Origin: VRUE01 sp963844395
GTDB lineage: Bacteria; Actinomycetota; Thermoleophilia; Solirubrobacterales; 70-9
Length of the DNA: 64,000 bases
Assembly (NCBI GenBank): GCA_963844395.1
Contig: CAWJNX010000002.1
Span: 1,116,001-1,180,000, forward strand
Direction: 5' to 3'
This document shows, in pieces, positions 34,978 through 46,557 of this stretch. A model generated the notes under the pieces. The model was not told the origin of the DNA and ran no database searches. It saw only the letters and a program-made list of their open reading frames with translations. Position 1 is the stretch's first letter. Every line of letters starts with the position of its first letter. The position numbers were made by a program, and so were the translations under genes.

Positions 34978-36505
34978 ATGGAGTCCTGGCTCATCCCCCT
35001 CTATGACGCTAACGGTATGCGGGCGGTCGATCGCTGGGCGATCGAGGAGATGGGGGTGGCTTCGCTTGAGCTGATGGAGGCGGCGGGGCGGGCTGTCGCG
35101 GAGGCGGTCGGGGAGCTGGGGCCGGAGGGCGCCGTGCGGGTCGTCTGCGGCAAGGGGAACAACGCTGGCGACGGGCTGGTCGCTGCCCGCTATCTGGCCG
35201 AGGCCGGACACGAGGTGGAGGCGCTGCTGCTTTGGCCGGCCGAGGAGCTGAGCGGGGACGCCGCTGCCAACCTGGAGCGCTTTGCGGCCGAGCGGGTGAG
35301 CGGCGATCTTGGAGAGCGGCTGGCCGGTTCGGGCGCCGTCATCGACGCGATCTTCGGCACCGGCTTCTCGGGCGAGCCGCGCGAGCCGGCCTCAGCCGCG
35401 ATCGCCGCGATCAACGGCTGTGGGGCGCCGGTCGTCGCCTGCGACGTCGCCTCGGGGGTAGGCGCTTCCAGCGGCGAGGTCGAGGGCGCGGCGGTCGAGG
35501 CGGATCTGACCGTGACCTTCCACGCCGCGAAGCTGGGCCATCGAATCGCCCCCGGGAAGTGGCACAGCGGTGTAGTGCTTGTGGCACCGATCGGAGTCCC
35601 GGATGGAGCGCCTGGAGAGGCCGCCGGGGGCGAGATAGATGCCTCCGTGCTGGGCCTCGCACCGCGTCGCGGCCCGCGCTCGACCAAGTTCAGCTCCGGC
35701 CAGGTGACGATCGCCGGCGGCTCGCGCGGCCTGACCGGGGCGGTGCGGATGACGTCCCAGGCGGCGATCCGCGCCGGCGCCGGCTACGCGACGGTCGCCG
35801 TACCGGCCGACCTCGAGCCGATCTTCGAGGCGGGACAGCCCGAGGTGATGTCGATTGGCTGCCCCGGCGGTGAGGGTTGCCTGACGCCAACCTCTGCCAA
35901 GCCACTGCTGCGCGCCTTCGAGCGCGCCGCGGCCGGGGTGTTCGGGCCCGGCCTGGGGCGCAACCCGGGCTCGATCGAATTGGCGCACGAGGTTATAAGC
36001 GCGATCGAGGCTCCGCTGGTGGTCGATGCCGACGGACTCAACGCCTTTGCCGGAAAGCTTGAGTCGATCGGCGCTCGCGAAGCGCCGACGATCCTCACCC
36101 CGCATGCAGGCGAGCTGGGACGGCTACTGGAGCGGCCCTCTGAGCAGGTCGCCGCCCATCGCCTCGCCGCGGCACAGCGAGGCGGCGCGGGCATCGGGCG
36201 CGATCGTCGTCCTCAAGGGCGACGACACGATCGTTACCGACGGCGAGCGGGTCGCCGTTAACGCCGTCTCGGCCCCAGCCTTGGCTACGGCCGGCAGCGG
36301 CGACGTGCTCTCGGGCATGATCGCGGCAGTGCTCGCCCGCGGCCTCGAGCCGTTCGCCGCCGCCTGTGCCGCCACGATCGCCCACACGCGCGCTGGCCGC
36401 GACGCGGCGGCTCGGGTTGGCGCCGCCGAGTCCGTGATCGCAACCGACGTGATCGACTCGATCCCGGCGGGGCTGCGGGGGTTGCAACCCGACGAGATGA
36501 ATTGA
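34978..36505 (+). CDS. nnr: Bifunctional NAD(P)H-hydrate epimerase/dehydratase (one frameshift)
   Basis: Repairs hydrated NAD(P)H. N-terminal epimerase: VVCGKGNNAGDGLVAARYLA, DAIFGTGFSGEP and VACDVASGVGASSGEVEG. C-terminal ADP/ATP-dependent dehydratase: VTIAGGSRGLTGAVRMTSQA, VVDADGLNAF, ILTPHAGELGRLL, then LATAGSGDVLSGMIAAVLAR. The frame changes near 36185 in the middle of the second domain. It precedes alr, an arrangement common in actinobacteria. Confidence 0.9.
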
Positions 36506-36524
36506 CCACACCCAGGTGGGGTCA

Positions 36525-37031
36525 ATGTCGCAAACGCTGGATCTGGCAGGTCGAATAACCTCGGCGGTGCAGATGAAGACCGCCGCCGAGATCATGGACG
36601 CCGGGGTGCCGGCAGTCTCGCCTGAGGCAGACGCGCGTAACGCCGTCGAGCTGCTGGCGAGGACCGACAAGGGGGCGATTCCGGTCGTCGACGACGAACG
36701 CCGCGTGGTCGGGATCGTCAGCGAGTCCGACCTGGTCCTCAGCGAAGAGGAAGCGGACCTGCACCTGCCGCACTATCTCAACATCATGGGCGGGGTCGTC
36801 TTCGTCGGTTCGATGAAGGGCTTCGAGGAGCGGCTCGAGAAGGCGTTTGCGACCAAGGTCTCCGAGCTGATGACGGCCGATCCGGTCGTCGTCCACGACT
36901 ATGCCAGCGCCGAGACCGTGGCGAGGACGATCGCCGAGAAGCACCACAACCATCTCCCCGTAGTCGACGCCGAAGGGCGCCTCGTCGGCCTGGTCACGCG
37001 GGCCGACGCGCTCGCGGCGCTCGTCGGGTAG
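36525..37031 (+). CDS. Two-CBS-domain protein
   Basis: About 168 residues: a CBS pair with AEIMDAGVPAVSPEADARNA and later VSELMTADPVVVHDYASAET, followed by EKHHNHLPVVDAEGRLVGLV. CBS pairs bind adenine nucleotides and usually regulate a partner. No partner domain is fused. The start is uncertain (36516, 36525 or 36573); 36525 is preferred for an AGGTGG just upstream. Confidence 0.75.
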   Translation: MSQTLDLAGRITSAVQMKTAAEIMDAGVPAVSPEADARNAVELLARTDKGAIPVVDDERRVVGIVSESDLVLSEEEADLHLPHYLNIMGGVVFVGSMKGFEERLEKAFATKVSELMTADPVVVHDYASAETVARTIAEKHHNHLPVVDAEGRLVGLVTRADALAALVG

Positions 37032-37033
37032 CC

Positions 37034-38144
37034 ATGGTGCGGGCGGTCGCCCGGATCGACACCGGCGCGGTGCAGCGCAACTGCGCTCGGCTCGCATCCG
37101 AGCTGGTGGAGGGGGCGGAGCTCTGCGCGGTCGTCAAGGCCGACGGCTACGGGCACGGCGCTGACGCCTGCGCCGCCGCCGCGCTGACTGGCGGCGCAAC
37201 GAGGCTGGCGGTGGCGACTGGAGTGGAGGCGGCGCAGATCGGACGGCGCTTCGCCCACGTCCCGTTGCTGACGATGGGCGCCCTCGGGCCCGAGGACCTC
37301 GATGCCGCGCTCTCGGCCGGCTCGGCGGTGGCAGTCTGGCGTTCCGGCTTCCTCAGTCATGTCGCCGACCGCGCCCGCGCCCAGGGCAGCACCGCCCGCG
37401 TCCACGTCAAGTACGACAGCGGCATGGGCCGGCTCGGCAACCGCGACCCGGCCGAGGTCTGGCACTGCTGCGCGCCTGCGCCGAGAGCCCCGACCTCGAA
37501 CCGGCCGGTCGTCTGGACCCACTTCGCGACCGCCGACGAGCCCGGCTCGGCCTTCTTCGAGGAGCAGCTCGACTCGCTTTGCGGCGGTGGCCGAGGAGGC
37601 AAAGGCCGAGTTCCCGGGCCTCATCGTGCACGCCGCCAACAGCGCCGCCGTCTTTCGCGACCGCCGCTCGCACTTCGACATGGTCCGCTGCGGGGTCGCG
37701 GTCTACGGGCTCGATCCCTTTCAGGGGGATCCTGCTGAGCGCGGCCTCAGCCCGGCGCTCTCGTTGCGCTCCTATGTGGCGGACGTGAAGCGCTTCGACC
37801 CCGGCGACAGCGCCGGGTACGGCCGCACCTGGCGTGCGGACGCTCCCACCTGCGTCGGCGTGCTGCCGCTCGGTTACGGCGACGGGGTGAGGCGCGGTCT
37901 TTCCAACAACGCCGAGGTGCTGGTGCGGGGTCGCCGCCACCCGCTCGTCGGCACGGTCTCGATGGACAACGTCACCGTCGATCTCGGTCCGGAGACCGAC
38001 GTCGAGGCGGGCGACGAGGCGGTGCTGATCGGCTCGCAGGGAGAGGAGGCGATCCTCGCCGAGGAGCTGGCGGCGCGGCTGGGGACGATCAACTACGAGG
38101 TCACCTGTGGGATCTCGGCCAGGGTCCCGCGGGTGGAGGGGTGA
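37034..38144 (+). CDS. alr: Alanine racemase (several frameshifts)
   Basis: PLP enzyme producing D-alanine for peptidoglycan. N-terminus with AVVKADGYGHGADACAAAAL (PLP Lys about residue 35), HVKYDSGMGRLGNRD, VWTHFATADEPGSAFFEEQL, then HAANSAAVFRDRRSHFDMVR and GYGRTWRADAPTCVGVLPLG with the catalytic Tyr region at the end. Between 37458 and 37580 the frame shifts three times; restoring single bases gives LALLRACAESPDLEPAG and LDRFAAVAEEAKAEF. The stop overlaps the cca start. Confidence 0.88.
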
Positions 38145-39563
38145 CCCTCGCCGACGCTCTCTCGGCTTCCCTGCCGGTGGCCCTAGCGCGGCGGGCCCTC
38201 GCCGGCGGGGAGTCGGACCTGGATCGTTGGCGGCGCGGTGCGCGACGCGGCCCTGGGCAGAGCGGTGACCGACCTCGACCTCGCGGTGGCCGGCGATCCG
38301 GCCGTCGCGGCGAAGGCGATCGCCCGCGAGGGCAACGGTAACTCCTTCGAGCTCTCGGCAGAGTTCGCGACCTGGCGGGCCGTCGCTGCTGACGGCTCCT
38401 GGCAGGTGGACGCGACCGCGCTGCGCGGCGAGACGATCGAGACGGACTTGGCGGCGCGTGACTTCACCGTTGGCGCTATCGCCGTCCCGCTCGGCGGCGG
38501 CGAGACGATCGATCCTCACTGCGGCCTTGCCGACCTCGAGCGGCGAGTTCTGCGTGTGGTCGGCGCGCGCAGCTTCGCGGACGACCCGCTGCGCCTCCTG
38601 CGGGCCGCCCGCCTTGCCGCCGACCTCGGCCTGGAGATGGACCCGGACACCGTGGCTCTGGCCCGGGCGGAAGCGGCGCGTGCCGGCGAGGCGGCCGGCG
38701 AGCGCCAGCTTGCTGAGCTGCGGCATCTGGTCGGCGGTCCCGACCCGCTGCGCGGCTTGGCGCTGCTCGACGAGCTCGGGCTCACTGCGACGGTCCTGCC
38801 CGAGCTGGAGGCGCTGCGCGGAGTCGAGCAGGGACCGAACCACCACCTCGACGTACACGGACACACGCTCGCGGTGCTCGAGCGGACCCTGGAGGTCGAG
38901 TCGGACCTCGAGCGATTCGCGGGACCGCGCGCCGCCGAGGCGCGGGAACTGCTCGACGAGCCGCTCGCCGAGGAGATCAGCCGTGGCACCGCGCTGCGCT
39001 TCGGCGCGATCCTGCACGACGTCGGCAAGCCGGCGACTCGCGGCGAGCGCGATGGCTTCGTCACCTTCATCGGTCACGACGACGTCGGAGCCGAGATCGT
39101 CGCCGCGCTGTGCTCGCGCCTGCGCGCCGGCCAGCGGCTGACCCGTCACCTGCGAGCGCTGACGCAGCACCACCTGCGCCTGGGCTTCCTGGTCCACGAG
39201 GCGCCGCTGCCGCCGCGTCGCGTTCACGAGTACCTGCGGGCGACCGAGCCGGCCGCCGCCGACGTCACCCTGCTCACCGTTGCCGACCGTCTCTCCGCCC
39301 GCGGCGGCAGCCCGCTGGCGTCTGAGGAGGCGATCGAGGCGCACCTGAGGCTCGCCCAGGAGATGCTCGCCGCCGCGCTCGACTGGCGCCGGGACGGGCC
39401 AGCGCCGCCTCTCATCCGCGGCGATGAGCTGGCCGCCGAGCTGGGGATCGAGGAGGGGCCCGAGCTGGGCGCTCTGCTTGCCGAGCTGGAGGCTGCGCAG
39501 TACGCGGACGAGGTGAAGACGCGCGAGGAGGCGATCGACCACGCCCGCCGGGTGCGCGGCTGA
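38141..39563 (+). CDS. cca: CCA tRNA nucleotidyltransferase / polyA polymerase family with HD domain (one frameshift)
   Basis: Head domain VGGAVRDAALGRAVTDLDLA with the D-x-D catalytic pair, DFTVGAIAVPLGGG and ARSFADDPLRLLRAARLAAD; a middle HD domain (HLDVHGHTLAVLERTLEVE, RFGAILHDVGKPATRG). It builds or repairs the tRNA CCA end. The first 27 codons (from a GTG overlapping the alr stop) are in a different frame; the shift is near 38222, just before WIVGGAVRD. Confidence 0.87.
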
Positions 39564-39594
39564 CCCGCGCCCCTTCAGATACGCTCTCGGCCGC

Positions 39595-39813
39595 ATGGGC
39601 AAAGAGGAGAAGATCGAGATGGAGGGCGAGATCACTGAGGCCCTCCCCAACACGATGTTCCGGGTCAAACTCGACAACGACCACGAGGTGCTCGGCCACA
39701 TCTCCGGCAAGATGCGCCGCCACTACATCCGCATCTTGCCTGGGGACCGGGTCAAGATCGAGCTTTCTCCTTACGACCTAGACCGCGGTCGGATCACCTA
39801 CCGCTACAAATAG
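39595..39813 (+). CDS. infA: Translation initiation factor IF-1
   Basis: 72 residues, one S1/OB fold: EKIEMEGEITEALPNTMFRV, HISGKMRRHYIRILPGDRVK, ending ITYRYK. Binds the ribosomal A site during initiation. It stands alone here rather than in the rpmJ/rpsM cluster. Its stop codon overlaps the end of the convergent glycoside hydrolase gene. Confidence 0.95.
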   Translation: MGKEEKIEMEGEITEALPNTMFRVKLDNDHEVLGHISGKMRRHYIRILPGDRVKIELSPYDLDRGRITYRYK

Positions 39814-41037
39814 CTGGTCGCCGACCGCGGGTCGGGATCGGCCAACTCCGCGATCAGCGCCGACCAGGCGAAGTCCCGTGCGCCCAGTCCAGTGCCATCG
39901 CGGGGGTCGTAGTACTCGTGCAGCCCTTCTCTCTCCACGGCGCCGATCAGGCCGTTCGACAGTCGCGCCGCCTCCTCCTCATAGCCGAGCCGGCGCATGC
40001 CGAGCCAGACGAGCCAGGCGGTGTTGACCCAGGTCGGGCCCCGCCAGTAGCGGCGGATCGGGCCGCGGCTGCCGGCCGGCTCGTAGCTCGGCTCCGAGAC
40101 CGCGACCGAGGGCGGTGCGATCGGGGTCAGGAACTCGTCCTCGCGCAGCAGGTGCTCCTCGACCAGGCGGCGTCCGATCTCCTCGGGCAGGTCGGGCAGG
40201 GCCAGCGGCGCCAGCGCCGCGCAGGTGAGGATGGCGGGCCGGGCCCCGCCCGGCTGCGCCTCGTCGAGGAAGAGGCCGCGCCGCTCGTCCCAGAGCCGCT
40301 CGATCAGGGCCGGCGTCGCCGAAGGCCGGCCCAGGGCTTGCAGCGAGAGCGACCACAGCGTGTTGACCAGGACCTCGCAGAGCACCGGTCCGCCCCGGTC
40401 GCGCACCCGGCGCGCGTCGAAGCCGAGCCGCCGGTTTCGTCGCACAAGACCGGGAAAGCAGAGCCGACCGGTGGCCCGCCGGCCCCAGACCGGGTCGAAC
40501 TTCGGCGAGGCGTCGAGCCCCGACTCGTCGGGCTGCAGGATCCAGAGCAGGCCGTCGCCGTCGAGGTCGCGGTTGGCGACCAACCAGTCCGCCTGCGCCG
40601 CGATCCGCGGTTCGGCGGCTGGGTCGCCGACGGCGATCCGCCAGGCCCAGGCCAGCAGCGGTGGCTGGATCGTCCCGGTCTGCAGGGAGCGGCGCGAGGC
40701 GACGTTGTAGAAGGAGAGCCGGCTGAGCGAAACCGGTCGGTCCCAGAAGATCGTGTGGCCGATGAAACCGTCCGGGCGCTGCGCGGCGAGCAGGCTCTCC
40801 AGCTCGGCCCGTCGCGCGGGCTGGGTCGAAGCGCCGCCAGGCGATCGCCGCGAAGCAAGAGTCCCAGTACCACTGCCAGGGATAGCGGCTGGGGCTGGGC
40901 CGGGTGTAGGCGAAGGGGACACCCTCGCGCTCGCCCTCCATCCAGTTCCGGCGCAGCACACTCTCAGCGGCTTCCACGGCCGACGGGCCTAAAACGCCAG
41001 TCGGAGTGGCCTTTTCGTCCCGTCGGCGGGCTTTCAC
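39804..41037 (-). CDS. Glycoside hydrolase, GH63/mannosylglycerate-hydrolase type (one frameshift)
   Basis: An (alpha/alpha)6-barrel enzyme. N-terminal part: RPSPSRYPWQWYWDSCFAAI with the conserved W-D pair; after a shift near 40845 come RPDGFIGHTIFW, LLWILQPDESGLDASPKFDP and RRYWRGPTWVNTAWLVWLGM, then GLHEYYDPRDGTGLGARDFA, all typical of GH63-like trehalase/mannosylglycerate hydrolases. The substrate is probably a small alpha-glucoside or mannosylglycerate. The GTG start gives a short, element-encoded N-terminus. Overlaps the upstream ABC permease gene. Confidence 0.8.
40979..41027. repeat. Small palindromic element, family 2, copy B
   Basis: GCCGACGGG / CCCGTCGGC outer arms, with inner CCTAAAACG and TTTTCGTCC stretches. 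Aligned to copy A it shares CGAYGGGCCKAAAACG and CAGTYGG. It lies directly after the hydrolase start codon and is translated (RRRDEKATPTGVLGPS). Confidence 0.6.
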
Positions 41038-41804
41038 ATCGCGATGCGGCGCATCGCGCGCAGCGAGAGCGTGGCGAAGAGCGCCAGCATCCCGGCCAGC
41101 GCGACGATCCCGGGCCAGGTTTCCTCCCAACTGATCCCGCCGACGAAGCCCTGCCGCACCGCGTCGACCACCAGCGTCATCGGGTTGACTTCGGCCACAT
41201 CCCGCAGCCAACCCTGCATCAGCTCCAGCGGCGCGTAGGCGGTGGTGGCGAGGATCAGCGCCAGCATTCCCGCCTGCATCAGTGGCGCTGCCGACTGGCT
41301 CTTGTAGTGGAGGGCGAGGCCGGAGGAGTAGCAGGCGGCGGTTGCGGCGGTGACCGCGGCCATCGCGTAGGCGATCAGCAGCCCGTCGACTCCCGGCCAG
41401 TGGGCGCCTACCAGGAAGGCGACCGCCAGTACGAAGGTGGCCGGGATGAAGGCACGCAGGCTGGCCGAGATGACGAGGCCGGTGAGTAGGACCCAGCGCG
41501 GGGCAGGAGAAACGAGCAGCCGGTCGAGCCAGCCCTGCTCGATGTCGCGGGCGAGGTTGACTCCGGTCGCGGCGCCGGTGAAGCCCGCGCCTTGCAGGAT
41601 GCTGACCGGCACCAGAAAGCTGGCGTAGCTGTCGGTGGTGAAGCCGGTCAGCTGGGTCAGGTTGCCGAAGACGCCGTTGAGGCCGAGGAAGAAGATCGTC
41701 GGCGCGAGCACGCCGGGAACCGCTGCCCCCGGCACCCGCAGCAGCTCGTTCTTCGCACGGTTGACCAGCGCCGCGATCGTTTCCAGGTCCTGGCGGCGGA
41801 TCAC
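41034..41804 (-). CDS. ABC-2 type exporter permease
   Basis: 256 residues with six hydrophobic segments (for example VLAPTIFFLGLNGVFGNLTQ and GIVALAGMLALFATLSL). The loop NLARDIEQGWLDRLLVSPAP is the conserved coupling-helix region of DrrB-type permeases. It follows a second permease and an ATPase in one operon; the substrate is unknown (drug, lipid or polysaccharide). Confidence 0.85.
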   Translation of the reverse strand: MIRRQDLETIAALVNRAKNELLRVPGAAVPGVLAPTIFFLGLNGVFGNLTQLTGFTTDSYASFLVPVSILQGAGFTGAATGVNLARDIEQGWLDRLLVSPAPRWVLLTGLVISASLRAFIPATFVLAVAFLVGAHWPGVDGLLIAYAMAAVTAATAACYSSGLALHYKSQSAAPLMQAGMLALILATTAYAPLELMQGWLRDVAEVNPMTLVVDAVRQGFVGGISWEETWPGIVALAGMLALFATLSLRAMRRIAM

Positions 41805-41805
41805 C

Positions 41806-42590
41806 TCAGCCCCCCGTCCTGAGCCGGTGGCGCAGGGCGCGGACGCTGAGCACGAGCGAGAAGGCCGTGAGCCCGGCGAGTGCCAGCAACGCGCTGAGCA
41901 GCTCGGTCGCGTCGATCCCGGCGATGATCGGCTCGCGGATCCCCTCGACGATGAAGCTGAGCGGGTTGTACTTGGCGATCGTCTGCGCCGGCTCGACCAT
42001 CAGCTCCTCGGGGAAGAAGGCGGTGGAAAGGAAAAGGACGACGAAGACGAGCGGGAAGAGGCCCTGGACGATGCTCGCCCGCCCCGTTCGCAGGGCGATC
42101 GCCGCGCCGATCCCGCCGATCGCCATCGCCGAGGCGCAGGTCAGCGCGATCGCCACCAGCGCTCCAGGTACGCCGCCCTCGATCTCGGCGCCGAAGACGA
42201 GGCCGATCGCGAGGAACCAGAGTGCCGCGAACAGCCCCAGTGCGCCGGTCCCGACGAGCCGTCCGAGGACGATCGTGAAGCGGGAGATCGGCGCCGCGAA
42301 GAGGCGGTCGGTGAAGCCCATCTCGATGTCGACCGCGAGCGCAATGCCACCGCTGTTGCCGGCCAGCATCAGCGACTGCATCATCGCCCCGGCGAGCATG
42401 AACTGGAGGAAGCTCTGCACCGGCGGGAAGCCGGGCAGTTCGACGGCGCCGCCGGCGCCGCCGGTCTGGATCGCCAGCAGCAGGGTGGGGAAGACGACGA
42501 TCGGCGCGATCAGCTGCGGGCGGCGGAAGGTCTGGCGGACCGAGCGCATCCCAAGCGCCCCCACGACCCGCGCGTTCGCGGCCAGTCGGC

Positions 42591-42594
<4 letters not shown>
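41806..42594 (-). CDS. ABC-2 type exporter permease
   Basis: 262 residues with six hydrophobic segments and the coupling region DIEMGFTDRLFAAPISR. The last part reads VRALRHRLRTGG. It is a paralogue of the next permease; the two likely form a heterodimer. Its start overlaps the end of the ATPase gene. Confidence 0.85.
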
Positions 42595-43564
<970 letters not shown>

Positions 43565-43565
<1 letters not shown>

Positions 43566-44940
43566 CAGACCTCCGTCGGCTCGGCCTCGGCGAGCGGTGG
43601 CTTCGACTCGACCCACTGGCGGCTGTTGGCCCGCTCCAGCGCCTCGGCGGCGTCGAGCAGCAGCTCGTCGCCGCCCCAGGCGGCCTGCAGCTGCAGGGCG
43701 ATCGGCAGCCGCTCGGCGCTGAGGCCGACTGGGACGCTGATCGACGGGATGCCGGTCAGGTTGGCGAGGGCGGCGCCGCGTACGTTGGCCTGGTCGGCGG
43801 TGAGCGTGCCGGACGGCAGCTCGACCAGCGGCGACTCGAGCAGTGGCGCGGGGGCGGGGATGGTCGGCTAGGCGATCACGTCGACGTCTTCGAAGAGATC
43901 GGCGAGGCGGCGCCGCATCAGGGTGCGGACGCGGGCCGCCTGGACCGTCGCCGCGGTCGGCAGCAGCATCCGGTACTTGAGCGTGCCGCGGGCGATCGGG
44001 CTGATCTCGGGATGGAGGTGGTTGAGGCGCTCCGGCGTCACGCCGCTGGAGGCTCTCCGCGTTGATCAGCAGGATCGCCGCCAGCGTCGCCGCCGGCGAG
44101 GTCGGGCAGCGAGATCTCGCGCACCTCGCCGCCGGTCTCGGCGCGCAGCGCCTCGACCGCCGCGTCGCAGGCCTCGCGAACCTCTTGCGTCACGTCTTCG
44201 GAGACCGGGTCGCGAACGACGCCGATCCGCAGGCCGGACGCGTCTCCTGCCGCCAGGTGCTCGTCGAAGAGGACCGAGCCCAGCAGGCGACAGTCGGCGG
44301 CGTCGGCGCAGAGCGGGCCGGAGACGATCAACGAGGTGATCGCCGCCATGTGGTGGCCATCCATCGCCGCGCGCCCGAAGGTCGGCTTGAGGCCGGTCAG
44401 CCCGCAGTAGGCGGCGGGGAAGCGGACCGAGCCGAGCCCGTCGGCGCCGACCGCGCCGGCGACCAGCCGCGCCGCGACCGCCGCCGCCGGGCCGCTCGAG
44501 GAGCCTCCCGGGCAGCGCTCGGTGTCCCAGGGGTTGCGGGCCGGTCCGTAGACGGAGACGTTGCCGGTGCTGCCGGCGCCCAGCTCGTGCATGTTGCCGA
44601 CTCCGACGATCACGGCGCCGGCGTCGCGCAGGGCGCGATATGGGCCGGACTCGCCCGGCGCGGTCGGCGCCATCAGCTCGGCGGCGCCGAAGCGCTGCGC
44701 CCGCCAGGGCAGCGGCCACTCGTCCTTGATCACGATCGGGACGCCGTGCAGCGGTCCGTCGGGCGCCGCGGCGAGCATCTCGCGCGATCGCTCGGGGAAG
44801 GTCTCGACCACGGCGTTGATCGCCGGGTTGCGGGTCTCGATCCGCGCCAGGGCGGCGTCGAGCAGCTCGGCCGGGTCGGCGTCGCCGGCGGTGATCGCCG
44901 CCGCCTGCTCGCGCAGCGAAAGGTCGAGGGTGTCGCTCAA
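43565..44940 (-). pseudogene. Amidase-signature enzyme, interrupted
   Basis: The N-terminal two thirds read as an amidase: NPAINAVVETFPERSREMLA, GPLHGVPIVIKDEWPL (catalytic Lys), NPWDTERCPGGSSSGPAAAV and GSVRFPAAYCGLTGLKPTFG (Ser). Two frame changes occur at about 44040-44095. The 3' part (ANVRGAALANLTGIPSISVP, then ALQLQAAWGGDELLLDAAEA) is preceded by an in-frame TAG at about 43869-43871, just where DVDVIA should run into PTIPAPAP. A stop plus two shifts suggests a real pseudogene, though sequencing errors could contribute. A TTG start overlaps the upstream small gene. Confidence 0.75.
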
Positions 44941-45131
44941 GGCGCCTTGGAGAGGTCGGGATTTCGCTCCAACTCGACCTCGCTCGTGTCGAGCGCGAGC
45001 AATTCGAGGATGGGGGGCCAGAGCAGCTGGTGCAGCACTGACATCACCGCCAGATCGATCTCGTCGGCCTCGATCCCGAGCGAGGCGAGGCCGGCGGGGA
45101 CGAAATCGTCTGCTTGGGGCGAACCCTCCAT
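44937..45131 (-). CDS. Small amidase-associated protein
   Basis: 64 residues (MEGSPQADDFVPAGLASLGI then EADEIDLAVMSVLHQLLWPP). It overlaps the amidase start by TTGA. The placement and size recall small partners such as AtzG (DUF4089) found with AtzE-like amidases, but the family is not certain from sequence. No membrane segment. Confidence 0.5.
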   Translation of the reverse strand: MEGSPQADDFVPAGLASLGIEADEIDLAVMSVLHQLLWPPILELLALDTSEVELERNPDLSKAP

Positions 45132-45238
45132 TGCCCCGGCAACCCTACCGGGGCGGGATCGTGCAGTCGGCGCGGCAGATCGCATCCGGGCGCCACTCGC
45201 GGCAGAATCCGGGCCGCAACCCCCGGCGCAGGCCTGGG

Positions 45239-46018
45239 TTGCAGCTTGAGACCTTGCCGAGTGCAGCCGAAAACCGCCTTCGCCTCAGCCGCGGCCTGAC
45301 CGCGGCCCTCTTCGTCTGTCTGCTGGCGGGGCTGGTCGCGGCCGCCTGGCCGGGCGCCGCCGATTCGGCGCCGGCCCGCGTCGTCGTCCTCGGTCGCACC
45401 GACGCGGCGCCACCGCCCTCGTGCCCGGGCAAAATCGTCAACAACGTCGAGGTCGTCCCTTGCAGGGTCGAGGGTCATGTAACCGGCTTCCAGTCGATCG
45501 CCGGCGGCGTACCGCGCCCCTACGAGGCGCCGTTCGACGGCAAGGTTGTCGCCTGGTCGATCACCCTCTCGCGTCCATCGCGGACCGACAGCGCCAAAAC
45601 GACCGACGAGGTCGGCTTCTTCAACGACTTCCTCGGCAAACCCTCACAGGCACGGATCGGCGTCTTGCGCCCGGTCGGGGATTCCAAGCCGCCGAAATAC
45701 GTGCTGGTCCGCCAGAGTCCCCTGCAGGTGCTCAACCGCTACTTCGGCAGCACCGTCGTCTTCGCCCTCGACCACCCGCTCAGCGTCCTCCGCGGTCACG
45801 TCGTTGCCCTCACGGTTCCGACCTGGGCGCCGATGTTCGCCTTCAACGTCTCCGACGACGACACCTGGCGCGGCAGCCGCCTGCCGGAGCAGTGCTCCTC
45901 CAAGGAGGACATCCAGAACGGCAATCCCCACCAGGGCGTCGGCAAAACCAAGACCTACGGCTGCTACTACTCAAACGCCCGCCTGCTCTACACGGCGACG
46001 CTGGTCCAGAAACCGTAG
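45239..46018 (+). CDS. Secreted hypothetical protein
   Basis: About 259 residues from a TTG. A signal peptide is clear (RGLTAALFVCLLAGLVAAAW...ADSAPA). The mature part contains four or more Cys (CPGKIVNNVEVVPCRVEGH; LPEQCSSKED; TYGCYYS) likely paired outside the cell, and beta-rich stretches such as PFDGKVVAWSITLSRPS. No catalytic motif is seen; similar proteins of unknown function are common in Solirubrobacterales. Confidence 0.6.
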   Translation: MQLETLPSAAENRLRLSRGLTAALFVCLLAGLVAAAWPGAADSAPARVVVLGRTDAAPPPSCPGKIVNNVEVVPCRVEGHVTGFQSIAGGVPRPYEAPFDGKVVAWSITLSRPSRTDSAKTTDEVGFFNDFLGKPSQARIGVLRPVGDSKPPKYVLVRQSPLQVLNRYFGSTVVFALDHPLSVLRGHVVALTVPTWAPMFAFNVSDDDTWRGSRLPEQCSSKEDIQNGNPHQGVGKTKTYGCYYSNARLLYTATLVQKP

Positions 46019-46105
46019 CGCCAAGAATCACATAGGCGCGACGAAGATTTGACATTCGGCGCGCCACGCGTGCGGCGAGGAAATTCACCATGGCCGTATG
46101 CAGTC

Positions 46106-46342
46106 ATGATGCTCCTTGCTTCGGTCTTCCCTCATGTGAAAGACCCTTGGCCAGACGCCATCGGCGTCGAATTCCCGTTCGCGGTTGCGGGCGGCTTCGG
46201 CGTCCTCGCCGATGTCGTCAACGCTGACGCGCCCCAGGAGCAACGGGACCGAGCGATCCGCCGGGGCGGGATTTGGGGCTTCCGGATCGGAGCGTTCTTT
46301 TATGCTATTTCGCTGCTCGAGCAGCTACTCTTCGGGCAATGA
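46106..46342 (+). CDS. Small membrane protein
   Basis: About 78 residues with hydrophobic segments at both ends (EFPFAVAGGFGVLADVV; FRIGAFFYAISLLEQLLF) and a charged middle (APQEQRDRAIRRGG). Unrecognised. It overlaps the next small gene by ATGA. An upstream TTG would add 19 residues. Confidence 0.5.
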   Translation: MMLLASVFPHVKDPWPDAIGVEFPFAVAGGFGVLADVVNADAPQEQRDRAIRRGGIWGFRIGAFFYAISLLEQLLFGQ

Positions 46343-46533
46343 AACGTTTTGTCTTATCCGACGCCGGTTCGGCCTACACGCTGGGTGCCATCGGCGGCGT
46401 GATCGTAGGGCTGACCGACGCCAGCGCGGGCGTCGCCTATCTCCTCGCCTTGGCTTTCGGCGTCGTCGGAATGGTCCTCCTCTTCGGTCCCGAGTCCGTT
46501 CAGCGCTGGCGCGGACAGGACCCGAAGTCCTAG
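46339..46533 (+). CDS. Small membrane protein
   Basis: 64 residues with two hydrophobic helices (AYTLGAIGGVIVGLTDA, then VAYLLALAFGVVGMVLLFGP). It is coupled to the preceding gene. No family recognised. Confidence 0.5.
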   Translation: MKRFVLSDAGSAYTLGAIGGVIVGLTDASAGVAYLLALAFGVVGMVLLFGPESVQRWRGQDPKS

Positions 46534-46557
46534 GCAGCGACTGGGTCGGGGAGACCC

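Noticed and set aside
11640..38222. Programmed ribosomal frameshifting as a general mechanism
   Set aside because: No shared slippery sequence or downstream structure; shifts go in both directions and are mostly one-base changes in G/C runs.
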